Below, piece by piece: positions 1 to 8,380 of a stretch of DNA of 64,000 nucleotides (the stretch's first letter is position 1; the number at the start of each line of letters is the position of its first letter). This DNA comes from Clostridium beijerinckii HUN142 (lineage in GTDB: Bacteria > Bacillota > Clostridia > Clostridiales > Clostridiaceae), in assembly GCF_000621745.1 (NCBI RefSeq), contig NZ_KK211335.1, positions 561,585-625,584 on the forward strand. The letters run 5' to 3'. The notes beneath the pieces were generated by a model. That model worked only from the letters and a program-made list of their open reading frames with translations, ran no database searches and had not been told where the DNA came from. The translations under genes were made by a program, and so were the position numbers.

Positions 1-180
1 ATAAGCTTTTCGCCACCACCAGTGATTACTTGATTAACTTTTCTTTCATAGCGTGAATTCCAGTTGCTAAAGGAATCGTCTATAATTCTTCTTGAATAGT
101 TATGCTCATGACTAGAGAAAACTATATCTATATTGCATTTATCTATAATTTTCCAAAAGGCATCTCTATCTGAATCCATT
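1..180 (-). pseudogene. metallophosphoesterase C-terminal fragment (runs off the window)
   Basis: Reading the minus strand from about 180 down to 1 gives an open frame starting MDSDRDAFWKIIDK, followed by FSSHEHNYSRR and then VITGGGEKL. The S/G-H-E-H-N-Y block and the following TGGGG-like turn are the C-terminal metal-site signature of calcineurin-like and purple-acid-phosphatase-like phosphoesterases. The N-terminal metal-binding half is absent: upstream in this frame lie a few residues (LYEA), a stop, and then the neighbouring kinase-like sequence. I read this as a 5'-truncated remnant, or the tail of a rearranged gene. The rest lies outside the window, so its full extent is unknown. Confidence 0.55.
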
Positions 181-490
181 GCTTCATATAGTTAAATAAT
201 TTTGGGGAAATATTTTCAGATAGTGGATTAGATGATAAGTATTTATCAAGTTCTATTCCATCAATGTATTCGCGTATTATATAATTTCTACCAAAGGCAT
301 AAAGTCTAGGAAAGTGTAAATCCATTTGTTCCATAACTAGAGTTTCTATTTCATCTGAACATATCTGCTTTTTCTTAAAAACCTTTATACATTTTTGTGA
401 ATCTATTTTACAAACCTTTCCTTGCGTACCAGATCCTAAAAACTCAAGATTATCTGTATCTAAATTAGAATATTTATTAATAATAATCAT
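143..490 (-). pseudogene. truncated protein-kinase-like gene
   Basis: The N-terminus resembles a small eukaryotic-type kinase lobe: a glycine loop GSGTQGKV near residues 20-27, a candidate ATP-site lysine in CIKVFKKK, and the hinge-like REYIDGIELDKYL. The usual catalytic loop (HxDxxxxN) and DFG are missing. After about residue 102 the frame ends in a short tail MKQWIQIEMPFGKL. The other frame there reads LYEAM and runs straight into the phosphoesterase fragment, so adding one base near 191-193 would fuse the two. No good ribosome binding site precedes the ATG. Probably a decayed gene rather than a functional 115-residue protein. Confidence 0.5.
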
Positions 491-597
491 CTTATTAATA
501 AATTAGTGTCAATATTAGAATATGATTAAAAGGATATTTTGCTATATTAAAAAATTGTCGGTTTTATGCATTTAAAGATTATATATATATAGTCATA

Positions 598-631
598 ATG
601 CTGAGAAACAATAATAAAATATTATCAGCAT
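598..631. promoter_or_regulatory. inverted repeat upstream of korA
   Basis: ATGCTGA at 598-604 is mirrored by TCAGCAT at 625-631, separated by an A/T-only stretch. It lies about 35 bases before the korA start and 20 bases before its AGGGAGG ribosome binding site (654-660). It has no T-run, so it could be an operator or a leader hairpin. No regulator can be assigned. Confidence 0.3.
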
Positions 632-666
632 GCAATTTATAAGATTTTTTAGAAGGGAGGAATTTT

Positions 667-2349
667 ATGATTTATAATATTTTAATTGGGGGCGCCGCAG
701 GGTTAGGAATGGAGACTATTTCCTCCATATTAGAGAAAGTTCTAAAAAGAAAAGGCTTTGAAATTTTTACTATACAAGATTACATGTCCAGAGTAAGAGG
801 TGGCCATAACTTTTTCCAAATACGTTTTGGAAATGAAGAAATAAATTCTCACTGGGATGAACTGGATGGAATAATTGCTTTAGATAAACAAACAATTGAT
901 TTGCATATTGATAAGTTGAAGAAGGATGGATTTATTATTTCAGATGAGCAGATTAAGCTTGAGGATAAGAGATTTATTGGGCTTCCACTTAAAAGTATAG
1001 CTAAAAATATTGGGAACCCAAAAGTGCATGGAAGTGTTGCACTTGGTGCTGTTGTGAAATTATTCGGCCTTGACTTAAGCGGTGTCAAGGAATTACTATC
1101 AGAGAAGTTTAAAGGTGAAATTGTAATTAAAAACTTTTGTGCGTTTGAAGAAGGATTTAAGCTTGTTGATCCTAAATATACAATTCAATCTAAGAATGAA
1201 GATAATAGTATTTTATTAGGTGGAAATGATGCTATTGCACTAGGAGCTATTGCGGCAGGTTGTAAATTTTATTCTGCCTATCCAATGACACCATCTACAA
1301 GTATAATGAATTATCTTGCATCAAAAATGAATGAAGCAGAAATTGTAGTTGAACAGGCTGAAGATGAAATTGCTTCAATAAATATGGCTATTGGAGCCTC
1401 TTATGCAGGTGTTAGAGCAATGACAGGATCGTCTGGAGGAGGATTTGCGCTAATGGTAGAGGCGGTAGGATTATCCGGAATGCTTGAAGTACCGCTTATA
1501 ATAGCAGAAATTCAAAGACCAGGTCCCACTACAGGCCTTCCAACGAGAACAGAACAAGCTGATTTAAAGTTTGTTATATCTTCAACACCAGGAGAAATTC
1601 CTAAAATGGTAATCGCCTTAAGAAATCCAGAAGATGCATTTTACCAAACAGTAAGGGCATTTAATCTAGCAGACAAATATCAAATACCTGTTATTTTATT
1701 GGGTGATCAGTTTTTGGCAGACAGCATAAGAACTGTAAAGCCATTCAACTTTGATAGTATTAAAGTTGAAAGATATCTAAAAGATGAGGAATATAAAGAT
1801 TATAAAGAATATAAGCGTTATGAAGTAACAAAAAGTGGCGTATCACCTCGAATAACACCAGGAAAAATACCTGGATTAACAGTTCTTGTAGATAGCGATG
1901 AACATGATGAGTATGGCCATATTACAGAATCCGCAGAAGTACGAAATAAGATGAATGAAAAGCGGCTTAGAAAAATTGAATACTTAAAAGAGGAACTTTT
2001 AGAACCAGAATTCATAGGTGAAGAAAATGCAGATACTTTACTTTTAGCTTGGGGATCGTTGTACAGCCCAGTTAAGGAAGCTGTAAAACTTTTAAATGAA
2101 CGTTCGGGAAAAAATAAATACTGCTCATTAATATTTGGTGATGTATGGCCTCTACCAGATAAAGAGCTCAATAAGTATGCTAAAAAAGTAAAAAGTATAA
2201 TAAATATAGAACAAAATGCTACTGGTCAATTAGCAGGACTTATAAGAGAATGCACTGGTATTGAATGTAATAGTAGCATATTAAAATATGATGGAAGACC
2301 TATTTCTTCTCAAGAAATATACAATAAGCTAGTTAGGGGTGAGCAATAA
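667..2349 (+). CDS. korA: 2-oxoacid:ferredoxin oxidoreductase, fused gamma-alpha subunit
   Basis: Catalytic partner of the next gene in coenzyme A-dependent oxidative decarboxylation of a 2-oxoacid with ferredoxin as acceptor, a cytoplasmic step central to anaerobes. Residues 1-185 form the gamma domain (N-terminal GGAAGLGMETI and SRVRGGHNF). Residues 190-430 are the pyrimidine-binding alpha domain, with FYSAYPMTPST, EQAEDEIASINMAIGASYAG and PTRTEQADL. The C-terminus is the transketolase-C-like domain. The 560-residue gamma-alpha fusion is the usual KorA/VorA-type layout. There is a strong AGGGAGG six bases before the ATG. It overlaps korB by one base. The substrate (2-oxoglutarate, branched-chain or other) cannot be told from sequence. 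Confidence 0.88.
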   Translation: MIYNILIGGAAGLGMETISSILEKVLKRKGFEIFTIQDYMSRVRGGHNFFQIRFGNEEINSHWDELDGIIALDKQTIDLHIDKLKKDGFIISDEQIKLEDKRFIGLPLKSIAKNIGNPKVHGSVALGAVVKLFGLDLSGVKELLSEKFKGEIVIKNFCAFEEGFKLVDPKYTIQSKNEDNSILLGGNDAIALGAIAAGCKFYSAYPMTPSTSIMNYLASKMNEAEIVVEQAEDEIASINMAIGASYAGVRAMTGSSGGGFALMVEAVGLSGMLEVPLIIAEIQRPGPTTGLPTRTEQADLKFVISSTPGEIPKMVIALRNPEDAFYQTVRAFNLADKYQIPVILLGDQFLADSIRTVKPFNFDSIKVERYLKDEEYKDYKEYKRYEVTKSGVSPRITPGKIPGLTVLVDSDEHDEYGHITESAEVRNKMNEKRLRKIEYLKEELLEPEFIGEENADTLLLAWGSLYSPVKEAVKLLNERSGKNKYCSLIFGDVWPLPDKELNKYAKKVKSIINIEQNATGQLAGLIRECTGIECNSSILKYDGRPISSQEIYNKLVRGEQ

Positions 2350-3200
2350 TGAATAATGAAATATTTTTAACATCAGAAACAGCTTGGTGTCCAGGTTGTG
2401 GAGACTATAATATTCTTGATGCTCTTAAGCAATCACTTATAACTCTTGGAAAAGCTCCCCATGAAGTACTTATTGTTGGTGGAATAGGTCAAGCTGCGAA
2501 AACGCCTCAGTATATAAATACTAATGGATTTTGTGGGCTTCATGGAAGATCATTGCCACCGGCAGTTGCAGCAAAAATTGTAAATAAAAAACTAACTGTA
2601 ATAGTAAATACAGGAGAAGGGGATTCTTATGGAGAGGGTGGAAATCACTTTATTCATAATATTAGGCGTAATGTAGATATAACACATTTTGTTCACGATA
2701 ACCAAATATATGGATTAACAAAGGGACAAGCATCACCTACAACTGACATCGGACATGTAACAGATGTTCAGCCAAATGGATCAAATAACATTCCTATGAA
2801 TCCAGTGGCTCTTGCAATAACTCTCGGCGCTGGTTTTGTTGCTAGAGCATTTAGTGGAGATAAGGAGCATTTAAAGGAAATTATGGTTGAAGCTATTAGT
2901 CATAAAGGTTATTCTCTTGTTGATATTTTACAGCCATGTGTATCATTTAACAAAGTTAATACATTTCAATGGTATAATAAAAGAGTCTACAAGCTTGGGA
3001 AAGAATATGATTGCAGTAATAAATTAAAAGCTATTGAAAAATCCATGGAGTGGGGAGATAAAATTCCTTTGGGAGTATTATATAAAGAAGATAAGTCTGA
3101 TTTTCATGATAAAGTGAGCTTTTTAAGAGAGAGTAAGCCGCTTGTAGACAGCGAGATTAATTTAAATAAGGTAAGTGAATTTATGAAAGATTTCTTATAG
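2349..3200 (+). CDS. korB: 2-oxoacid:ferredoxin oxidoreductase, beta subunit
   Basis: Thiamine diphosphate-binding subunit that works with the preceding protein. WCPGCGDYNIL near residue 13 carries a CxxC that helps hold the iron-sulfur cluster. NTGEGDSYGEGGNHF around 89-103 is the ThDP/Mg motif (the family's GDGD appears here as GEGD), and DNQIYGLTKGQASPT follows. The 283-residue length fits KorB. Its ATG overlaps the korA stop in TAATG, so the two are translationally coupled. No separate ferredoxin-like delta subunit is adjacent, so this is the two-subunit type. A terminator follows at 3334. Confidence 0.88.
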   Translation: MNNEIFLTSETAWCPGCGDYNILDALKQSLITLGKAPHEVLIVGGIGQAAKTPQYINTNGFCGLHGRSLPPAVAAKIVNKKLTVIVNTGEGDSYGEGGNHFIHNIRRNVDITHFVHDNQIYGLTKGQASPTTDIGHVTDVQPNGSNNIPMNPVALAITLGAGFVARAFSGDKEHLKEIMVEAISHKGYSLVDILQPCVSFNKVNTFQWYNKRVYKLGKEYDCSNKLKAIEKSMEWGDKIPLGVLYKEDKSDFHDKVSFLRESKPLVDSEINLNKVSEFMKDFL

Positions 3201-3333
3201 AAGTCAGTGAATGTAAAAGTCTATTAAAAATCTTAAACAATGGGTAATGATATCTGTTTAAACTATCATAAAATGAATATTCTTTTAATACTTTAAAAGA
3301 AAAAGTGAAATGGCTGTTAATTTTTTTAATTAA

Positions 3334-3372
3334 GGTCTGAATTCAATAACTGTTTGAATCGGACCTTTTTTA
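3334..3372 (+). terminator. Rho-independent terminator after korAB
   Basis: GGTCTGAATTCA pairs with TGAATCGGACC (one mismatch) around a short loop, followed by a run of six or more T. It ends the korAB transcript. The 372 bases between korB and the next gene hold nothing else that I recognise. Confidence 0.8.
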
Positions 3373-3572
3373 TATAGATTTAATGTTACTGTTAAAATCA
3401 GCCTATTTAAGTGTTACTTCAATAATAGAGTATAAGATATATTTAAAACATAATAAAGCAAGGTATAAATTAAGAAGATATTATATAAACTTTAAATGGA
3501 AATACATATATTAGATTATGATATAATTATGGAATAATATTATCTTTGAGAAAAAATGTGGAGGAAAGCAAA

Positions 3573-4799
3573 ATGAATACAGATATATTAAGAAAGTACG
3601 CAGAGCTTGTTGTTAAGAAGGGGATCAACTTACAAGATAAGCAACAATTGCTTATAAATTCACCAATAGAATGTGCAGAGTTTGCTAGACTGATAGCAGA
3701 AGAAGCTTATGAAGCTGGTGCTATTAATGTTATAGTTGATTACAATGATGAAGAACTCGCCTTGATAAAATACAATAAAGCGCCTATGGAGAGTTTTGAA
3801 AGGGAGCCAAAACATGCTGTATTATCAAGAGAACAACTTATAAAGGAGAAAACTGCATTTATAAGTATATCTGCTAGAGATCCAGAGCTATTAAGCGGAG
3901 TAGATCCTAATAAGATTTCCACTTTAGCAAAAACTTCAAGCAAGGCTATGAAAGATGTTAGTGCTGCCATGATGAGTAATGAAGTTCAATGGTGTGTTGT
4001 ATCAATACCTACAAAGGGATGGGCAAGAAAAGTATTCCCTGATTTATCGGAAGCAGATGCAGTAGAGAATCTTTGGGAGTCAATTTTTAGTATAGTAAGA
4101 GCTGATAAAGAATCACCTATTGATGCGTGGAATGAACATTTAGAAAAATTAAAAAATAGAAAAAATTATTTAAATGAAAAGAATTTTAAATATCTTTATT
4201 ATAAATCAGAAGGCACAGACCTAACGGTAGAACTTCCAGAAGGACATCTATGGTTAAGCGGTGAAGAGAATTCTAAAGATGGTATTAACTTTGTTGCTAA
4301 TATACCGACAGAAGAAGTATTCACCCTTCCAAAGAGAGATGGAGTAAACGGCTATGTTACTAGTAAAAAGCCATTGAACTATGGAGGAAATTTAATTGAT
4401 AACTTTAAGTTGACATTGAAAGATGGTAAGATAGTTGACTTTACTGCAGAAAAGGGAGAAGAAATATTAAAAGGATTACTAGATACAGATGAAGGTGCTA
4501 GATATTTAGGAGAAGTTGCGTTAGTTGCTTATAACTCACCTATATCAAATTCAGGACTAATTTTCTTTAATACATTATTTGATGAAAATGCATCATGTCA
4601 TTTTGCTTTTGGAAAAGCGTATCCAACTTGCCTAAAAGATGGTGACAATATGTCGGAAGAAGAACTAATAAAAAATGGAGCTAATGATTCGTTAACTCAT
4701 GTAGATTTTATGGTAGGATCAGAGGAGCTTGAAATAATAGGTGAAACCGCTAATGGAGAAAAGATCCCAGTATTTAAAAATGGTGATTGGGTGATATAA
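3573..4799 (+). CDS. M29-family metallo-aminopeptidase
   Basis: Thermophilic-aminopeptidase (AmpS/PepS/AmpT) family enzyme that removes N-terminal residues from peptides in the cytoplasm. Family metal-site blocks are all visible: NIPTEEVFTLP, the glutamate in RYLGEVALV, the histidine in ASCHFAFGKAYP, and the H-D pair in LTHVDFMVGSEEL. I start it at ATG 3573 (408 aa) because GTGGAGG ends eight bases before it; an in-frame TTG at 3546 would add nine residues and lacks such a site. It appears to be a single-gene transcript, ending at the hairpin at 4953. Confidence 0.88.
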   Translation: MNTDILRKYAELVVKKGINLQDKQQLLINSPIECAEFARLIAEEAYEAGAINVIVDYNDEELALIKYNKAPMESFEREPKHAVLSREQLIKEKTAFISISARDPELLSGVDPNKISTLAKTSSKAMKDVSAAMMSNEVQWCVVSIPTKGWARKVFPDLSEADAVENLWESIFSIVRADKESPIDAWNEHLEKLKNRKNYLNEKNFKYLYYKSEGTDLTVELPEGHLWLSGEENSKDGINFVANIPTEEVFTLPKRDGVNGYVTSKKPLNYGGNLIDNFKLTLKDGKIVDFTAEKGEEILKGLLDTDEGARYLGEVALVAYNSPISNSGLIFFNTLFDENASCHFAFGKAYPTCLKDGDNMSEEELIKNGANDSLTHVDFMVGSEELEIIGETANGEKIPVFKNGDWVI

Positions 4800-4952
4800 T
4801 TGTGTTATTTATATAGAGCGCCAAGTAAAAACTTGATGAGAAGTTAATCTATATAAGTGAAGATAGACATTTGTTCAGGTTGTTAAGTATCTAGAATTTG
4901 GTTATCTATTGAAAAAATTAAAATTGTTAAATTTGAACTTAATAATTAAGAA

Positions 4953-4998
4953 GGCTGTTAAATATCAAAAGTTAATAGATATTTAACAGTCTTTTTAG
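4953..4998 (+). terminator. Rho-independent terminator after the aminopeptidase gene
   Basis: GGCTGTTAAATAT pairs with ATATTTAACAGTC (one G-U pair) around an 11-base loop, followed by TTTTT. It lies about 150 bases after the aminopeptidase stop. Confidence 0.75.
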
Positions 4999-5065
4999 TT
5001 GCTAAGTATTTTATATTAATCTATAGAGTTTATTATTTATGTAAATTGGACATAAAAAAATACCA

Positions 5066-5094
5066 TTGACTTTCCATATAGCCGATGATAAAAT
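5066..5094 (+). promoter_or_regulatory. sigma-A-type promoter for the 5200-7028 gene pair
   Basis: TTGACT at 5066-5071 and TAAAAT at 5089-5094 are 17 bases apart, a good vegetative promoter spacing. It sits about 100 bases before the first gene of the pair. The rest of the 4800-5199 gap holds only the terminator at 4953. Confidence 0.5.
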
Positions 5095-5199
5095 TAATTA
5101 TTAAAGGTTTGTTGATATTTATTATATATATATTAATCATAACATACTAAAAAATAAAAGTCAATACTTAAAAATAAAAAAGTTTGGATGGTGTTATTT

Positions 5200-5670
5200 A
5201 TGAAAAATTATCTTATGTCTATTTCTGATTCTATAATAAGTAAACAAACTTTTGAAGAGATTCTGCAGTGTAATGAGGAGACATTGGAATATGGATTAAA
5301 GCTCAGTGAAGAAAATGTTAAAGAGATAGTTGAGATAAGAAGCGAAGCTTTAAGTAAGAATGGCAGAATTGAATTTGGTGGAGGGATAATAAAGCAAATA
5401 ATATCAACCTTTTGCGATTCGTCATATATTTCTCAATACAATTACATTGAAACTATAGAGGAGCTTATAGAAACATTTTATTATTATAAAAATGAAACCA
5501 TGGAAGAAATAGGTGACATTGAATTAATTAATTTAATGAAAAATTATTTTGATAATGAATGCCAGGGATCATTGGAGCTACTTAGATATAAGTATTTGGA
5601 TACTATAGCTCACAATATTAAATATGGAGTTGGAGATTATCTAAATGTGGATGGAGATGAAGTGTTTTAA
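5200..5670 (+). CDS. conserved clostridial protein of unknown function (possibly DUF6323)
   Basis: A 156-residue soluble, acidic, mostly helical protein with no signal peptide or membrane segment. I do not recognise catalytic motifs. The segment LELLRYKYLDTIAHNIKYG near the C-terminus looks like the conserved part. ATG 5200 is preferred over in-frame ATG 5188 because GGATGGTG precedes it at suitable spacing. It overlaps the next gene by one base (TAATG), so the two are almost certainly co-translated. From memory the pair matches DUF6323 and DUF6179, which tend to be neighbours in Clostridia; that family name is not verified. Function unknown. Confidence 0.7.
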   Translation: MKNYLMSISDSIISKQTFEEILQCNEETLEYGLKLSEENVKEIVEIRSEALSKNGRIEFGGGIIKQIISTFCDSSYISQYNYIETIEELIETFYYYKNETMEEIGDIELINLMKNYFDNECQGSLELLRYKYLDTIAHNIKYGVGDYLNVDGDEVF

Positions 5671-7028
5671 TGGAAAATTGGATTATTAATAGAGATGATG
5701 TTTTTGAAAATTTATTAAGTAAGGAGCACTATTTTCAATCCTTGCTGCAAGTACTTCAGTCAAATGAATTATTAAGTAATAAAGAGATAGAAAATATTGA
5801 AATTCAGATATTAAATATTTTAAAAGAAACAGTAGGCTATTATACAAAAGATGAAAGCTGTTCAGTGAGAGTTGAAGTAGCAGAGCAAATAATTCTATCA
5901 ATTTATTATACTATAGGGATCTTTCTGAAAAGCAAAACATCAATAAAGGAACGTGTCACTTTAATAAAAGAAAACACAATGAAATATTTATTTTCCGAAG
6001 GTGAAAAGTTTTTAAAGATTAAAATAAAAGAAAGTAAAGAATTATTAAACATTGTGCAAAAAAATAAATTAAAAACAGCTAATTATGCTTATATAGACAC
6101 TATAGATTACGGTATTCCATTATTTTTTATGGAATATGATAGTAGATTTGCAGCTCATGAAACTCAGGGATCTATAGATTATCCATTAGCTATAGATGAG
6201 ATGGATTTAGTAGGAATAGAATATATAAACGAATATTTAAAAAAAATAGACTTTGAAAATCAATTTTGTTCCCATTTTGATAGCTATGAAATTGAAAATT
6301 TGCTTAAAAGTTTTGATAAAAATTCAGATTATATATTAATAAATATCTTTGAATTGGTTCTGACTAATTATTTAGGATGCATGTTATTAGGGAAGGGAGG
6401 AATAACTCTAGATATAACAGATATTGAAAGACGTTATCTTAAAAATAAATTAGGAAAACTGAAAGAAGAGGAATTTAATGAAGTAATATCTAGGATAGTT
6501 GAAGATATTTTCAAGGAGTTTACTATAAATGGTATAAATTTTATTAATTATATAAATAAAACTATTTACAAGATTATGCCAAATATTAAGAAGAATATTG
6601 AAATTAATAAATTGGAAAATACATTTATCACATTTAAAAATGCAAATGAAAATTTAATTAGATATGAAGATGGAGAAAGTCTAGAGAACAGCAGATTTAA
6701 GGATATAACTGAAGAAATTAGAGATTGTGATAAAGTAGAGAATAAGATACAAATTATAAGGGAGGAAATTCACAGTCTTAGGGATTTAGTAGATGTTCTT
6801 GGCTCTGATTGTATATTTGATTATGAATTCATTGAGATATTTAAGGCCTTAGATGATTTTGAAATATCATTGTTACTTAAGAATATTCCAAGCGATTCAG
6901 TTATGGATGCGGATTATGGAACTGAAAGTGAGAAGGAGTGGCATGAAAAGCTTAAGGAATATATTGATATGATTAATGAAGAGAAAAAAAGTAAAATAAT
7001 TACTGAATCCTTTAATATTATATTGTAA
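5670..7028 (+). CDS. conserved clostridial protein of unknown function (possibly DUF6179)
   Basis: A 452-residue cytoplasmic protein without membrane segments. It is helical and rich in Glu, Lys and Ile, with a recognisable middle block YIDTIDYGIPLFFMEYDSRF (about 140-159) followed by DYPLAIDEMDLVGIEYI. A C-terminal portion reads EEIHSLRDLVDVLGSDCIF. It is translationally coupled to the preceding gene. No catalytic motif, metal site or nucleic-acid-binding motif is obvious. It resembles what I remember as DUF6179, a tentative label. No terminator is seen directly behind it. Confidence 0.7.
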   Translation: MENWIINRDDVFENLLSKEHYFQSLLQVLQSNELLSNKEIENIEIQILNILKETVGYYTKDESCSVRVEVAEQIILSIYYTIGIFLKSKTSIKERVTLIKENTMKYLFSEGEKFLKIKIKESKELLNIVQKNKLKTANYAYIDTIDYGIPLFFMEYDSRFAAHETQGSIDYPLAIDEMDLVGIEYINEYLKKIDFENQFCSHFDSYEIENLLKSFDKNSDYILINIFELVLTNYLGCMLLGKGGITLDITDIERRYLKNKLGKLKEEEFNEVISRIVEDIFKEFTINGINFINYINKTIYKIMPNIKKNIEINKLENTFITFKNANENLIRYEDGESLENSRFKDITEEIRDCDKVENKIQIIREEIHSLRDLVDVLGSDCIFDYEFIEIFKALDDFEISLLLKNIPSDSVMDADYGTESEKEWHEKLKEYIDMINEEKKSKIITESFNIIL

Positions 7029-7225
7029 TACTAGTTTTGGCATATATAGGCAGTGAGCTATGTCGGAGGTTTATATTATGAAATATATCCTGACTAAAAA
7101 TAAGAGTTACATATAATATGATTATTATTTGGAGCTATTGCTGACAAAAATAATGTGGATTATTATGTTATTATAAATATATTTCTGTTAGATTAAAACA
7201 TTAAATATAAGGAGTAGAGAAAGAT

Positions 7226-7963
7226 ATGAGATTAATAATGAATGCAGATGATTTTGGTATTTCAAAAGCAATTAATTTAGGAATAATAGAAGGATTTAAA
7301 AATGGAATAGTAACATCTACCACATTAATGTGTAATATGGAGACAACAGAACATGCAGTTAATTTGGCAAAAGAAAACTCTAAATTAGGTGTAGGAATTC
7401 ACTTGGTTCTTACCGCAGGCAGACCTTTATCAAAAAACGTGAAAACCTTAGTTAATAATGAAGGGAATTTTTTAAAATATGATAAGATGGTTGAGTCAGC
7501 GTGTATTGAAGATATAAGAATAGAATTTAGAAACCAATTTGAAAAGTTTTTATCTTTTGGGATCGTTCCAACACATATAGATACACATCATCATGTACAT
7601 TCTATTGAGAGTGTTTTTGAGGTAGTTGCTGAGTTAGCAAAGGAGCATAATATACCAGTTAGACATATTAAGGTAATTGGAGAAGAAAAGTATGAAAATA
7701 TTAAAACAACAACTAAGTTTGTTGATAGTTTCTACAATCTTTCTATGATTGAACCCCAGATGTTAATAAACCTTTTGGATGATAATATGAATATAGATTC
7801 TTTAGAAATTATGTGTCATCCAGGATATCTTGATTCTAAGATTCTTAGTAGTAGTTCATATGCATATCCAAGAGTAAAGGAATTAGAAACATTAACTAAT
7901 AAAGAAGTAATACAGTTTATTAATGAAAAAAACATTGAATTAATAAATTTTAGAGATATATAA
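7226..7963 (+). CDS. chbG: ChbG/YdjC-family carbohydrate deacetylase
   Basis: YdjC-fold amidohydrolase; characterised members remove one N-acetyl group from chitobiose or chitobiose-6-phosphate in the cytoplasm. The metal site is visible: MNADDFGIS (residues 5-13), the histidine in VGIHLVLTAGRP, the THIDTHHHVH block near 113-122, and CHPGY near the C-terminus. Length 245 is typical. AAGGAG precedes the ATG. The GH4 phosphoglycosidase gene downstream recalls the enterobacterial chb operon, in which a GH4 enzyme (ChbF) and ChbG act in sequence. The exact substrate here is inferred. Confidence 0.85.
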   Translation: MRLIMNADDFGISKAINLGIIEGFKNGIVTSTTLMCNMETTEHAVNLAKENSKLGVGIHLVLTAGRPLSKNVKTLVNNEGNFLKYDKMVESACIEDIRIEFRNQFEKFLSFGIVPTHIDTHHHVHSIESVFEVVAELAKEHNIPVRHIKVIGEEKYENIKTTTKFVDSFYNLSMIEPQMLINLLDDNMNIDSLEIMCHPGYLDSKILSSSSYAYPRVKELETLTNKEVIQFINEKNIELINFRDI

Positions 7964-8380
7964 CTAAAAATTATTGTTATATATAAAGCAAAACATTTAA
8001 ATGTGCCGATTACTAGGAAATAGTAGTTAAGGCTTTTCGTAAAGACATTGTTAAAATATTGATAAATAGTATGTTACCATTACGGTGCTCTATATTTAAT
8101 AAAAACACAACTGTACTAGTACAGTTGCGTTTTTATATTATTGAATAGAAGATTATATTGAGTTACGATATAGAAAACAGATCTGTTAGAAATTTATGAA
8201 AATAAGAGAAAATACAATTTTTATATAAAGAATAGAAGAGGAAATTTCCTATAAGAGTATCTAAATAAATTGCTTAAAGAATAAAAAATAAGTATACAAA
8301 TATAAACAAATGCTTAAATTATTAAATCAAAATTTAAAAATGATTATGCTTATATTTTATAATATATAGGAGGATATCTG
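7964..8380. other. intergenic region between chbG and the GH4 gene
   Basis: A 417-base gap. It contains the strong hairpin at 8102-8135 and then about 245 bases of A/T-rich sequence leading to the GGAGG of the GH4 gene. I see no small gene, riboswitch or clear operator. The GH4 gene therefore probably has its own promoter. Confidence 0.5.
8102..8135 (+). terminator. Rho-independent terminator
   Basis: CACAACTGTA and TACAGTTGCG form a stem with a CTAG tetraloop (one mismatch), preceded by an A-run and followed by TTTTT. It lies about 140 bases after the deacetylase stop. The flanking A and T runs would let it work in both directions. Confidence 0.75.

Noticed and set aside
5081..5090. Possible sigma-D (motility) -10 element GCCGATGA
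   Set aside because: No correctly spaced TAAA -35 and no motility gene follows; the TTGACT/TAAAAT pair explains the promoter better.
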